Source: Zea mays (taxonomy: Eukaryota; Streptophyta; Magnoliopsida; Poales; Poaceae). Taken from it: a stretch of DNA of 64,000 nucleotides. The translations under genes were made by a program, and so were the position numbers. The notes beneath the pieces were generated by a model that saw only the letters and a list, made by a program, of their open reading frames with translations, did not search any database and was not told the DNA's origin. The DNA is taken from contig NC_050104.1 in assembly GCF_902167145.1 (NCBI RefSeq), forward strand, positions 5,912,001 to 5,976,000, read 5' to 3'. Below, in pieces: positions 20,939 to 32,783 of the stretch; positions within the stretch are counted from its first letter, which is position 1, and the number at the start of each line of letters is the position of its first letter.

Positions 20939-23900
20939 CTAAACTTTGCGCGGGTGCGAGGTATATGAACAACTTGAAAACATCTTAAGGGTGAAGCGAC
21001 GTAGCTGTTGGATGTTCCAAGCGTTGTCGTAGACCTCGCCTTGACTGTTGGCCAGCTTGTACGTTCCGGGCTTCAGAACTTTGGCGATGACGAATGGCCC
21101 CTCCCAGGGGGGCGTGAGCTTGTGCCTCCCTCGGGCGTCTTGCCGCAGCCGAAGCACCAGGTCGCCCACCTGGAGGTCTCGGGGCCGGACCCCTCGGGCG
21201 TGGTAGCGTCGCAGGGACTGCTGGTACCGCGCCGAGTGTAGCAAGGCCTTGTCTCGAGCCTCTTCCAGCTGGTCCAGCGAGTCTTCTCGGCTAGCTTGGT
21301 TGCTTTGATCGCTGTAGGCCCTCGTCCTCGGGGAGCCGTATTCCAGGTCAGTGGGCAAGACGGCCTTGGCCCCGTAGACCAGGAAGAACGACGTGAAACC
21401 CGTGGCCCGGCTCGGCGTTGTCCTCAGGCTCCAGACCACCGAGGGGAGTTCCTTCATCCATCGCTTGCCGAACTTGTTGAGGTCGTTGTAAATCCGAGGC
21501 TTGAGCCCTTGTAGAATCATGCCGTTGGCACGCTCTACTTGCCCATTTGACATGGGATGAGCTACGGCGGCCCAGTCCACCCGGATGTGGTGATCCTCGC
21601 AGAAGTCCAAGAATTTTCTGCCGGTGAACTGGGTACCGTTGTCGGTGATGATGGAGTTCGGGACCCCGAAGCAATGGATGATGTTGGTGAAGAACGTCAC
21701 CGCCTGCTCGGACTTGATGCAGTTCAGAGGTCGGACCTCGACCCACTTGGAGAATTTGTCGATGGCGACCAGCAGGTGCGTGTAGCCCCCGGGCGCCTTC
21801 TGCAAGGGGCCGACGAGGTCCAGCCCCCACACAGCAAAGGGCCAGGTGATGGGTATCGTCTGTAGAGCCTGAGCAGGCAGGTGGGTTTGCTTCGCATAGA
21901 ATTGACACCCTTCGCAGGTGCGGACAATTCTAGTGGCATCAGCCACCGCCGTTGGCCAGTAGAAGCCTTACCGGAAAGCATTCCCGACAAGGGCTCGAGG
22001 CGCTGCGTGATGGCCGCAAGCCCCCGAGTGTATCTCTTGGAGGAGTTCCTGACCTTCAGCGACGGAGATGCATCGCTGGAGGATGCCCGAGGGGCTGCGG
22101 TGGTAGAGCTCCTTCTCATCGCCCAGCAAGACGAACAACTTGGCGCGTCGCGCTACCCGCCGAGCCTCGGCTCGGTCGAGGGGTAGCTCTCCTTGGCGGA
22201 GATATTGCAGGTACGGGGTCTGCCAATCTCGATCAGGTGTGGCCCCGCTCCGCTCCTCCTCGATGCGCAGTGCCTCACCCTCGGAGGCCGAGGGTACCTC
22301 GGGTTGAACCGAGGCCGCCTCGGGCCGAGCTGAGGGTGCCTCGGGCTGTGCCGAGGGCACCTCGGGCTGGACCGAGGGCGCCTCAGGCTCGGGCGAGTCG
22401 TCGATCTTGACGGAGGGTTGATGCAGATCCCAGGAGAAGACGTCCGGGGGAACCGTTGTTCGCCCCGAGGCTATTTTTGCCAGCTCGTCCGCAGTCTCGT
22501 TGTAGCGCCGAGCGATGTGGTTAAGCTCGAGCCCGTAGAACTTGTCTTCCAGGCGCCGAACCTCATCGCAGTAGGCCTCCATCTTCGGGTCGCGGCAGTG
22601 GGAGTTCTTCATGACTTGGTCGATGACGAGCTGCGAGTCACCACGAGCGTCAAGGCGCCTGACCCCTAGCTCGATGGCGATCCGCAACACGTTGACCAGA
22701 GCCTCGTACTCAGCCACATTGTTGGACGCCAGGAAGTGGAGGTGTAGCACATAGCGTAGGTGTTTCCCGAGGGGCGAGATGAAGAGTAGGCCCGCGCCGG
22801 CTCCCGTCTTCATCAGCGACCCGTCGAAAAACATGGTCCAGAGCTCCGGTTGGATCGGAGCCGTCGGTAGCTGGGTGTCGACCCATTCGGCTACGAAGTC
22901 CGCCAAGACCTGGGACTTGATGGCCTTCCGAGGGGCGAACGAGATTGTCTCGCCCATGATTTCCACCTCCCACTTTGCAATCCTGCCCGAGGCCTCTCGG
23001 CACTAGATGATCTCCCCCAGGGGGAAGGATGACACCACAGTTACCGGATGAGACTCGAAGTAGTGTCGCAACTTCCGCCGCGTCAGGATCACTGCATACA
23101 GCAGCTTCTGAACTTGTGGGTAGTGGATCTTGGTTTCGGACAGTACCTCGCTGACGAAGTAAACTGGCCTCTGAACGGGCAATGCATGCCCCTCTTCTTG
23201 CCTCTCGACCACAATCGCGGCGCTAACCACCTGAGTGGTCGCGGCGATGTAGACCAAGAGGGGTTCTCCGTCAGCTGGAGGCACCAAGATAGGCGCCTTT
23301 GTGAGGAGCGCCTTCAGGTTCCCGAGAGCTTCCTCGGCCTCAGGGGTCCAAGTGAAGCGCTCGGCCTTCCTTAAGAGGCGATACAGAGGCAGGCCTCTTT
23401 CGCCGAGGCATGAGATGAAGCGGCTCAGAGCCGCGAGACATCCCATGACCCTCTGTACGCCCTTTAAGTCCTTGATGGGACCCATGCTGGTGATGGCTGC
23501 GATCTTCTCCGGGTTGGCTTCAATGCCTCGCTTGGAGACGATGAATCCCAAGAGCATGCCCCGGGGCACCCCGAAGACACACTTCTCGGGATTGAGCTTG
23601 ACGCCTTTCGCCTTGAGACATCGGAATGTCACTTCAAGGTCGGAGAGGAGGTCGGAAGCTTTCCTCGTCTTGACTACGATGTCATCGACGTAGGCCTCGA
23701 CCGTGCGACCGATGTGTTCGCCAAACACATGGTTCATGCACCGCTGGTACGTCGCGCCCACATTCCTCAAACCGAACGGCATGGTGACATAGCAGTACAT
23801 GCCGAAGGGCGTGATGAAAGAAGTCGCGAGCTGGTCGGACTCTTTCATCCTGATTTGGTGGTACCCCGAGTAGACATCGAGGAAAGACAGGGTTTCGCAC

Positions 23901-24955
23901 CCAGCAGTGGAATCCACGATTTGATCGATGCGAGGCAGAGGGTAGGGAACCTTCGGACATGCTTTGTTGAGACCAGTGTAGTCTACACACATCCGCCATT
24001 TCCCCCCTTTCTTTCTCACAAGCACAGGGTTGGCAAGCCATTCGGGATGGAATACCTCTTTGATGAACCCGGCTGCCATTAGCTTGTGGATCTCCTCGCC
24101 TATCGCTCTGCGCTTCTCCTCGTCGAATCGGCGCAGAGGCTGCTTGACGGGTCGGGCTCCGGCCCGAATATCTAGCTAGTGCTCGGCGACACCCCTCGGT
24201 ATGCCGGGCATGTCCGAGGGACTCCACGCGAAGACGTCGGCGTTCGCGCGGATAAAGTCGACGAGCACTGTTTCCTGTTTGGGGTCGAGCCCGGAACCGA
24301 TCCGGATCTGCTTGGAGGCGTCGCCACTGGGGTCGAGGGGGACGGCCTTAACCGTCTCCACTGGCTCGAAGTTGCCGGCATGATGCTTCACGTCTGGCAC
24401 CTCTTTGGAGAGGCTTTCCAGGTCGGCAATGAGGGCCTCGGACTCGGCGAGGGCCTCGGCGTACTCCACGCACTCCACATCGCATTCGAACGCGTGTTTG
24501 TACGTGGGGCCGACGGTGATGACCCCGTTGGGGCCCGACATCTTGAGCTTCAGGTAGGTGTAGTTGGGGACGGCCATGAACTTCGCGTAGCATGGCCTCC
24601 CCAGTACCGCGTGGTAGGTTCCTCGGAACCCGACCACCTCGAACGTCAGAGTCTCCCTTCAGAAGTTGGAGGGCGTTCCGAAGCAGACGGGAAGGTCGAG
24701 TCGTCCGAGGGGCTGGACGCGCTTCCCGGGAATGATCCCGTGGAAGGGCGCAGCGCCTGCTCGGACGGAGGACAGATCGACGCGCAGGAGCCTGAGGGTC
24801 TCGGCGTAGATGATGTTGAGGCTGCTGCCCCCATCCATAAGGACCTTGGTGAGCCTGACGTCGCCGATGACGGGGTCGACGACGAGCGGGTATTTCCCCG
24901 GGCTCGGCACGTGGTCGGGGTGGTCGTCTTGGTCGAAGGTGATGGGCTTGTCAGA
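20939..24955 (-). pseudogene. Huck-like Pol: protease, RT, two RNase H domains, integrase
   Basis: One continuous minus-strand frame contains, in order: protease with VLMDGGSSLNIIY near 24840; a protease end and linker with AVLGRPCYAKF near 24600; RT from about 24080 with WRMCVDY near 24000 and AYVDDIVV near 23690; a first RNase H near 23265 that reads VYIAAT where a catalytic Asp is expected; a second RNase H (22966-22430) with MFFDGS, AEYEAL and ARGDSQ; and integrase (21946-20939) with GLDLVGP, TDNGTQF and NGQVERAN, i.e. a complete D-D-E set. Stops at 24659, 24176, 23003 and 21968 break it, plus the one at 24956 that separates it from Gag. No frameshift was found. Confidence 0.88.
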
Positions 24956-27460
24956 CTAGTCTAGATAGACCGGCGCCGCCACCTTGACCGAGCAGACCTC
25001 CCGGCGCTCTTGCTTGTGGTGCCGAGCCGAGGCATTCGCCGCTTGCCCGCTGTAGATCATGAAGCAGTCGCGGACCTCGGGGAACTCTCCTGCTTGGTGA
25101 TCTTCCTTCTTGTCGTCGTCGCGGGCCCTGCCACCCTCCGCGGGTGGTCCGGCCCTGTGGAAGTGGCGCCGAAGCATGACGCACTCCTCAAGGGTGTCCT
25201 TGACGGGCCCCTGATGATAGGGGCACGGCTCCTTGAGCATCTTGTCGAAGAGGTTGGCACCTCCGGGGGGCTTCCGAGGGTTCTTGTACTCGGCGGCGGC
25301 GACAAGGTCCGCGTCGGCGGCGTCGCGTTTCGCTTGCGACTTCTTCTTGCCTTTCTTCTTGGCGCCACGCGGAGTAGACGCCTCAGGAGCATCTTCCGAT
25401 GGGCGGCCCTGGGGCTGCTTGTCCTTTCGGAAGATAGCCTCGACCGCCTCCTGGCCAGAGGCGAACTTGGTGGCGATGTCCATCAGCTCGCTCGCCCTGG
25501 TGGGGGTCTTGCGACCCAACTTGCTCACCAGGTCGCGGCAGGTGGTGCCGGCAAGGAACGCGCCGATGACATCCGAGTCGGTGATGTTGGGCAGCTCGGT
25601 GTGCTGCTTCGAGAATCGCCGGATGTAGTCCCGGAGAGATTCTCCCGGCTGCTGCCGGCAGCTTCGGAGGTCCCAGGAATTCTCGGGGCGCACATACGTG
25701 CCCTGGAAATTGCCGGCGAAGGCTTGGACCAGGTCATCCTAGTTGGAGATCTGCCCCGGAGGTAGGTGCTCCAACCAGGCACGAGCGGTGTCGGAGAGGA
25801 ACAGGGGGAGGTTGCGGATGATGAGGTTGTCGTCGTCCATTCCACCCAGCTGGCAGGCCAGGCGGTAGTCCGCGAGCCACAGTTCCGGTCTCGTTTCCCC
25901 CGAGTACTTTGTGATAGTAGTCGGGGGTCGGAACCGGGTCGGGAACGGTGCCCGCCGGATGGCCCGGCTGAAGGCCTGTGGACCGAGTGGTTCGGGCGAG
26001 GGACTCCGATCCTCCCCACTGTCGTAGCGTCCCCCACGCCTGGGGTGATAGCCTCGGCGCACCCTCTCGTCGAGGTGGGCCCGACGGTCACGATGATGGT
26101 GCTCGTTGCCGAGGTGGCCCGGGGCCGCAGGCGCGGTGTTGCGCGTGCGCCCGGTGTAGACCGAGGCTTCCCGCATGAATCGGGAAGTCGCGGCATGAGG
26201 TTCCGAGGGGTATCCCTGCCTTCGGGAGGCAGAGCTCTCAGCCCGTCGGACCGCAGCGCCTTCCAGGAGATTCTTGAGCTCTCCCTGGATTCGCCGACCC
26301 TCGGTGGTTGATGGCTCCGGCATCGCGCGGAGAAGCATCGCTGCTGCAGCCAGGTTCTGACCGACCCCACTGGATGCGGGTGGCGACCTGACCCTGACGT
26401 CGTTGGCGACGCGGAGCTGGAGACCCTGGGGCAGGTGACGTATTTCTCCGGCAGGGGGTTGGCCCGCCCATGCCTGCCCGACGTCCCGGCGGATCGGCTC
26501 AAGCGCTCCTGCTCCCTCGTCGAGCCTGGCCTGCGCCCCACGGACTTGCTCGAGCTGTGGGTCGTGACCCCTCGCCGGAACAGGGACCACAGCTAGCTCC
26601 CGCGGGATGTCAGCGCGAGGCACCGGCCTAGGGAGATCACCGTCCTCCGGCATGCCGAGATGATTGCCTTCGGAGGGACCCCCTAGATCGACGTGGAAAC
26701 ATTCGCGGCTTGGGCCGCAGTCCTCGTCGTCGAGGCTGCGGCTACCGTCGGAACAGTCGAAGAGGCAGTAGTCACATGCGGTCATGAAGTCCCGCATGGC
26801 ACTAGGGTTGCCAAGTCCAGAGAAATCCCAACAGATGCTGGGGTCGTCGTCTTCCTCGGACCCGGAGGGCCCATAGGTCGAGACGCCCGTCAGCCGGTCC
26901 CAAGGCGACCGCATGCGAAACCCCGGAGGGTTTCAACTCGCCTCTACGAGAGTGCCCGCCAAAGCAAGGTCGCTAGGCGGGTTGAGGCTGAATCCAAATG
27001 ACGTAGGATGGGAATCGATCGGTACCTTTTGGTCGACGAACGGCGATGAAGTCACGTCGGGGACTGACTGCACCGTCGTCTCAGGTACGAGGGTGACGCC
27101 CAGTAAGCCTTCCGCGAGCGTGCTGGCGTCGTCCGCTTGCTCGGGATTGGCGTGTCGCGGGGAGACGGCACTCGCCTTCGTCTCAAACACGAGGTCAACG
27201 CCCGACGCGCCCCCCGTTGGGGCGCTAGGGACGTCGACTCGCTCGACAGCCGACGAGGCGCGACCTCCTACTTGGCCTTGGTTGCCCCGCCTCCTCCTCT
27301 GTTGGCGGGGGAGAGGACGGGGCGAGCCCGAATGTTGTTCTTCCACCACGCGGGGAAGACGTTGTCGATTCCGCCGCCGGCGGGCGGGCTGTCGGACGCC
27401 ATTGCCGTTGTCGCGCGGCGGTGGAAGGAGTATCATGTCGTAGCTGCCGTCGAAGGACAT
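24956..27460 (-). pseudogene. Huck-like Gag
   Basis: I place the start at the ATG 27460-27458 (MSFDGSYDMI), because the frame upstream of it runs into the LTR. The frame is basic and low-complexity at first. After a TGA (26933-26935) it is open to a TAG (25739-25741), with a Gag core containing LWLADYRLACQLGGMDDDN and ARAWLEHLPPG. It then continues to a TAG (24956-24958) with DYIRRFSKQ and a Cys/His segment CPYHQGPVKDTLEEC. No classical CCHC knuckle is seen. The frame is the same as Pol, so the element encodes one Gag-Pol polyprotein. The particle-forming role is by family. Confidence 0.8.
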
Positions 27461-27583
27461 GAACCCAAGACTCCCGAAACGGAGCACCGTCCCGGGTCGG
27501 AGAGGTTGCTGGAGACTGCCCATTTGGAGCTTGACGGGAAGCTGTTCGTCAACACGCAGCAGGCCCCTACCTGGCGCACCAAC

Positions 27584-29373
27584 TGTCGGTGTTTCGAGAC
27601 CGGGGGGTCCCTCGGGCCGACGAGTGAGTGTCGTCGCGTGCCCCAGCCCAGATGGGTCGAGCGCGTGGGCGAGCGTGAAAGGGGGAAAAGGAGCGAGGCG
27701 GCCGGAGACCGGCGTGAGAGAGGTGGGAATCCCGCGGCCTTCGTGTTCGTCCCGCGCCCAGGTCGGGTGCGCTTGCAGTAGGAGGTTACAAGCGTCCACA
27801 CGGGAGAGGGAAGCGAGCGGCCCCAAGAGAGCGCCTGTCCCGTCTTCGTCCCCGCGCGGCCAACATTTCCTAAGAGGGCCCTGGTCCTTCCTTTTATAGG
27901 TGTAAGGAGAGGATCCAGGTGTACAATGGGGGTGTAGCAGAGTGCTACGTGTCTAGCGGGGGAGAGCTAGCGCCCTAAGTACATGTCGATGTGGCAGCCG
28001 GAGAGATTTTGGCACCCAGCTGGTGTGAAGTCGTGGCCATCGGAGGAGCGACGGAGCCTGGCGGAGGGACAGCTGTCGGAGCGGTTGAGTCCTTGCTGAC
28101 GTCCTCCTGCTTCCGTAAGAGAGCTGAGAGCCGCCGTCGTCACAGAGCATGCGGGGCGCCATCATTGCCTTTCTGGCGGAGCTAGCCAGATGGGACAAAT
28201 CGGTCTTGTTCTCTGCGGCCCGAGTCAGCTCGGGGTAGGGTGATGATGGCGCTTCCTGTTGACGTGGCTGGCCTGCGCCCTAGGTTGGGCGATGTGGAGG
28301 CTCCTCCGAAGCCGAGGTCGAGTCTGTCTTCCATGGCCGAGGCCGAGTCCGAGCCCCTGGGTCGGGCGAGGCGGAGGTCGTTCGGCAGAGGCCAGGGCGG
28401 AGTCCGAGCCCTGGGGTCGGGCGAAGCGGAGTTCGTCGTCTTCCGGGGCTGAGCCCGAGTCCGAGCCCTGGGGTCGGGCGAAGCGGAGTTCGTCGTCTTC
28501 CGGGACTTAGCCCGAGTCCGAGCCCTGGGTCGGGCGGAGCGGAGTTCGCCGTCTTCCGGGGCTGAGCCCGAGTCCGAGCCCTGGGGTCAGGCGAAGCGGA
28601 GTTCGTCGTCTTCCGGGACTTAGCCCGAGTCCGAGCCCTGGGTCGGGCGGAGCGGAGTTCGTCGTCTTCTGGGGCTGAGCCCGAGTCCGAGCCCTGGGTC
28701 GGGCGGAGCGGAGTTCGCCGTCTTCTGGGACTTAGCCCGAGTCCGAGCCCTGGGTCGGGCGGAGCGGAGTTCGCCGTCTTCCGGGGCTTAGCCCGAGTCT
28801 GAGCCCTGGGTCGGGCGGAGCGGAGTTCGCCGTCTTCCGGGACCTAGCCCGAGTCCGAGCCCTGGGTCGGGCGGAGCTTCCTATGGTGCCTTTGGCAGGG
28901 CCTGACTGCCTGTCAGTCTCACTCTGTCAAGTAGCACTGCAGTCGGAGTGGCGCAGGCGACGCTGTCCTTCTGTCAGGCCGGTCAGTGGAGCGGTGAAGT
29001 GACGACGGTCACTTCGGCTCTGCCGGGGGGCGTGCGTCAGGATAAAGGTGTCAGGTCACCTTTGCGTTAAATGCTCCTGCGACTTGGTCGGTCGGTGCGG
29101 CGATTTGGTCAGGGTTGCTTCTTAGCGAAGGCAGGGCCTCGGGCGAGCCGGAGATGTGTCTGCCGTTGGAGGGGGGCCTCGGGCGAGACGGAAATCCTCC
29201 GGGGTCGGCTGCCCTTGTCCGAGGCTAGGCTCGGGCGAGGCACGATCGAGTCGCTCGAATGGACTGATCCCTGACTTAATCGCACCCATCAGGCCTTTGC
29301 AGCTTTATGCTGATGGGGGTTACCAGCTGAGAATTAGGAGTCTTGAGGGTACCCCTAATTATGGTCCCCGACA
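27584..29373 (-). repeat. 5' LTR of the Huck-like element (1790 bp)
   Basis: Counterpart of 15034-16821, with the same tandem array and the same ends. Next to it on the minus strand is TTGGTGCGCCAGGTAGGGG (27583-27565), which must include the primer-binding site. It is not initiator-Met type, and I could not assign the tRNA. Confidence 0.9.
28342..28870. repeat. ~57 bp minisatellite in the Huck-like 5' LTR (about 10 copies)
   Basis: The same array as at 15786-16325, with the same copy number and similar variant order (near 28345, 28401, 28457, 28514, 28570, 28626, 28683, 28739, 28795, 28852). The array was therefore present before insertion and copied into both LTRs. Confidence 0.9.
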
Positions 29374-29378
29374 TGGGT

Positions 29379-29416
29379 AGAGGGTGGAAATGAGAGAGGT
29401 GAGGTGGGCGAGCAGG
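29379..29416 (-). repeat. 5' LTR of the chromovirus, segment 2 (short)
   Basis: These 38 bp match the 3' LTR around 5185-5228 and lie between the Huck-like element and the next insertion. They end with GCAGG (29412-29416), the target copied by the neighbouring long-LTR element. Confidence 0.85.
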
Positions 29417-32400
29417 TGTAAGACCTAAAATCGGTAGAAGAAAAAAATACATATATATGTAAATAAATAATTGTAATTCTTCATACTTGTTCTTTATTCT
29501 TGCACCTAATATGTGAAACGCACCAACACATTTGAGTTCAAAATACCAAAATTTGAAAACTTAAAAGAAACACTTTCAATCTATTTATTATAACTTTATA
29601 ATTAAAACACTCCTTAACAATATTTGAATCAAATCATGGTGAAGATTTTATATTTCTCCTAAACAAAATGAAGTAATGTGTGAATTATTCTCTTATGAGT
29701 TATGCATATAGAAACATTTATTTAGGTGAATAATTAACCAATAAATAAATAAAATAAACTTTTCATGGCGTCCTGGATCTTTTACTAAGCATTGAATTAA
29801 TTTTTAAATTCAAACCTTGTTTGAATCTTTGAATTTGAAAATAGAACCAGAAAAGAAAAGGTAATGGGGATAACTGTGTGTCTGGGCCAGATTTCGGAAG
29901 TCGCGGCCCATCTCCACATCCTTGTGCGCGCCTGCCTTCACCCCGCGTGGGCCAAAATGTTTTTTTCTGGACGGCCCAAATCGTTGGCGCTCGCCAACCC
30001 TAAAGACGCTGTCACCCAGGCCCTACTTGTCATCTCCCTCTTCCCCCGCGCGGCGCTGCTTGAAAGCCACAAACAGAATGTGCCGGAATCGGGTGGCCCA
30101 TCTCCCTGGTGTGGCGCGCTGGCATAGCTACTGTCGTATGGGGCCTATTGGCCAGGGATTGGTGTCGCGTCCCCCGCTCAATCTCACTGACAGCCGGCCC
30201 CGGATGGCTAGTCGGTTCTTCCTTACCGTAACAACCGGTGCAGACCGCATGTGATCCTCGCCGCGATGTTCGTCGTTCGGTTCCCTCCCCATGGACTTCG
30301 CCCTGTGGCATAAAAGCCGAAGCTCTGCGACCCCCTTCCCTGCATCCACCAATTCGAAGCTGTACCGAGTCGTTGGGAGCCTCGCCTGGCGCAGAGGGAG
30401 AAGGGTGCTCGGTCGCCGGAACCGTGTGGGCGAACAAGCCGCTGTGGAGGAGAGAGATGCAAGAAGAGAGAAAATAGAGCAGGGCTTCGGCTACGCGATT
30501 GCTGGTAAGGGCACCTCTAGTGAACTCATATCTTCTTCCACTTTGCGTAACACCTTTCGGATTTAGGGATGAATGCCTGTTGGGCGGGATGGCTGTTCAC
30601 CGGCGTGTTTGCCGCCGGTCAGGCCAGGACTCCGCCGTGCCAAGCGTTAGGTAGAAGAAGGGCGCTCAGCCGTCGATCGAATACTTAACAGCCAAGATTC
30701 TGAGAAACGTACCGCTTTGATGGGGTGGGATCCAGACCATAGATCTTGCGGTTGGTGGCTGTGATTATAAATGTTATACCCTTCGTGCGCGGGTCGTCGA
30801 TCCTGGATCGTTCGGTCGTGCGGCTGGCAGCGTTGTTTAAAATCTCCACCATCAATCGCCCATCTCAGGATCACCAGTGAGTACCGGTTCGGAAGGGTAC
30901 TCGATCTAATCTGGGTCGTGCGAGTTTGATCGGACGGCTCAGGATTGAAGTTACCCTTTCGGGTGCTAAATTATTCAAAAGAACCCCTCGACTTATTCCA
31001 AATCAACCCGCAGTCCATCACGTGAGTTGTCTGAGTCTGGGGAAAACTTCTGTTTCTGCCCCCGTTTTTCTCTGTAATTGGTGTTCGGTCCAGAGAACAA
31101 TAAAAATGGATAACTAATTACAGAAATTGATTTCTAATACAAAAATAATTCTAGAAACTTGTGAAATTCATAGTTAATTCATTTTAACTCCAAATTGAGT
31201 CATTCCAGTTGCAATGATTTTGTATTAATATTGTCTATCCACTTGTAACACTGTTTAGCTATGAAACTTGAATTAAAATTGTTCATTCGAATTAATATGT
31301 TCTAAGTGCTTAATAACTTCAGAAATTCATAACTAAATAACTATAACTCCAAATTTAGTGATTCTTGTTCCCACGATCTCATAGCGGCACATAGGTTATT
31401 ATTACACAATTTATTCTTATGTTTGGTGTGATGTTAATTTTTCCTATACCATGTTTGTCTGTATTGCTACGTTTAGTAGTGAGGTCACGACTCACCTGAA
31501 GAGCAAGTTGGTACCTGGAATCTCAAGTCCCAGGCAAGTTGTGCCCTTGATCACTTCTTTTACCCAATCATGTTCTAATTAATCATAATGATCTGCATAG
31601 CTTAATTTTGATGGGACCTAATAGGTTACCCTAGTTTGTCTATCTTTATGCCTTGTTTACCACTGAACTTTTTGGGTAGTACTTGCTAGTGCTATATGTG
31701 GTTTTGGGCATTGAGATAAACATTATTCATGATTATACTTTTGTTATCAGTTGTTATTTACTGTTCATACTAAGATCATTATGTTAATTGGAACATGGAG
31801 CGACCACCCGGGAAAAGAGTGCTACCACAAGGGTTTATGGACGCCCTTGGCTGATTAATTAGGAAAGCTAGTGGAGGACTACCTTACCCGAAAGGGGCAA
31901 GGGCAGTAGGGGAGTGGTCAGTGTAGGGAGGTCCTCGGTTGATTTTGCTGCGATGGCGGTCAGGCAAGGGATCCCTGCATTGGAGCTTCCTATAAACTGT
32001 AGCAGGTTTTCTGAAGCTAGTGGAACTTTGTAAAGGCCTCGTAGTATTACGCTGCCTCGCTTCCTTGGTAGAGGTGTATGGGGCCCGTACAACCCCGTGG
32101 CAAATGGGTAACATGAATTGTGGGTAAAGATGTGCAACCTCTGCAGAGTGTAAAACTGGTATACTAGCCGTGCTCACGGTCATGAGCAGCTCGGACCCTC
32201 ACATGATTAACTTATGGAACTAAATTCAATTTGTCATATGCATAGCATCGCATGTGATGTTGTTACTTCTGTTCTACTATTTAATTGGGTTGGTATTTAC
32301 TTATACTTAGTAACTGCTAATAAAATTTTGACCAACTTTAAAAGCAATGCTCAGCTCTAACCATCCTCTTTGGTAAGCCTTACACTTCACGTGAGCTCTC

Positions 32401-32768
32401 ACCTTTGGCGAGTTCATGCACATTATTCCCCACAACTTGTTGAGCGATGAACGTATGTGAGCTCACTCTTGCTGTCTCACACCCCCCCACAGGTCAAGAA
32501 CAGGTACCGCAGTATGAGGCGCTTGGAGGATGCTGTGATGTGTTCGTGAGAGGTCTAGGCCGTCGTCTCCAGTCAACTTTGGGTTGCTGGATCGTTGTCT
32601 CCTTATAATGTAATTATTTATTTATTTTGTATAGAACTCTGATTATATAGTAAAGATGTGACATTCGATCCTGTGCCATGATTCATCATATGTGTGAGAC
32701 TTGGTCCCAGCACACCTGGTGATTATGTTCGCGCCCGGGTCTTGGTGCCCCGAAACCCGGGTGTGATA
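29417..32768 (+). repeat. 5' LTR of the LARD-like element (3352 bp)
   Basis: Starts TGTAAGACCTAAAATCGG. Its last bases read GTGTGATA, where the other LTR has GTGTGACA, so the terminal CA has changed to TA after insertion. A GC-richer stretch (about 29880-30920) lies between AT-rich flanks. A diverged relative of its 3' half occurs at 44790-46036. Confidence 0.88.
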
Positions 32769-32772
32769 GAAG

Positions 32773-32783
32773 TGGTATCAGAG
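32773..32783 (+). other. Primer-binding site, LARD-like element
   Basis: TGGTATCAGAG, initiator tRNA-Met type, four bases after the LTR end. Confidence 0.85.

Larger units (their letters stand above)
15034..29373 (-). mobile_element. Huck-like Tat-clade Ty3/gypsy element, complete (14.3 kb)
   Basis: Two LTRs (15034-16821 and 27584-29373) with TG...CA ends are flanked by perfect TGGGT duplications (15029-15033 and 29374-29378). On the minus strand the internal region has a gag-pol frame (27460-20939) and then about 4.1 kb without recognisable coding before the 3' LTR. A second RNase H domain between the first RNase H and integrase places it in the dual-RNase H Tat lineage. Length and LTR size fit maize Huck from memory. 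It sits within the chromovirus 5' LTR. Seven in-frame stops make it non-autonomous. Confidence 0.85.

Noticed and set aside
24179..24964. Plus-strand open frames of about 250 codons opposite Huck-like gag-pol
   Set aside because: Antisense shadows of a GC-rich coding frame, with no domain of their own.
26933..27826. 297-codon minus-strand frame starting in the Huck-like 5' LTR
   Set aside because: It starts inside the LTR and crosses the primer-binding site, so the first part cannot be a normal protein. Only the portion from 27460 down belongs to Gag.
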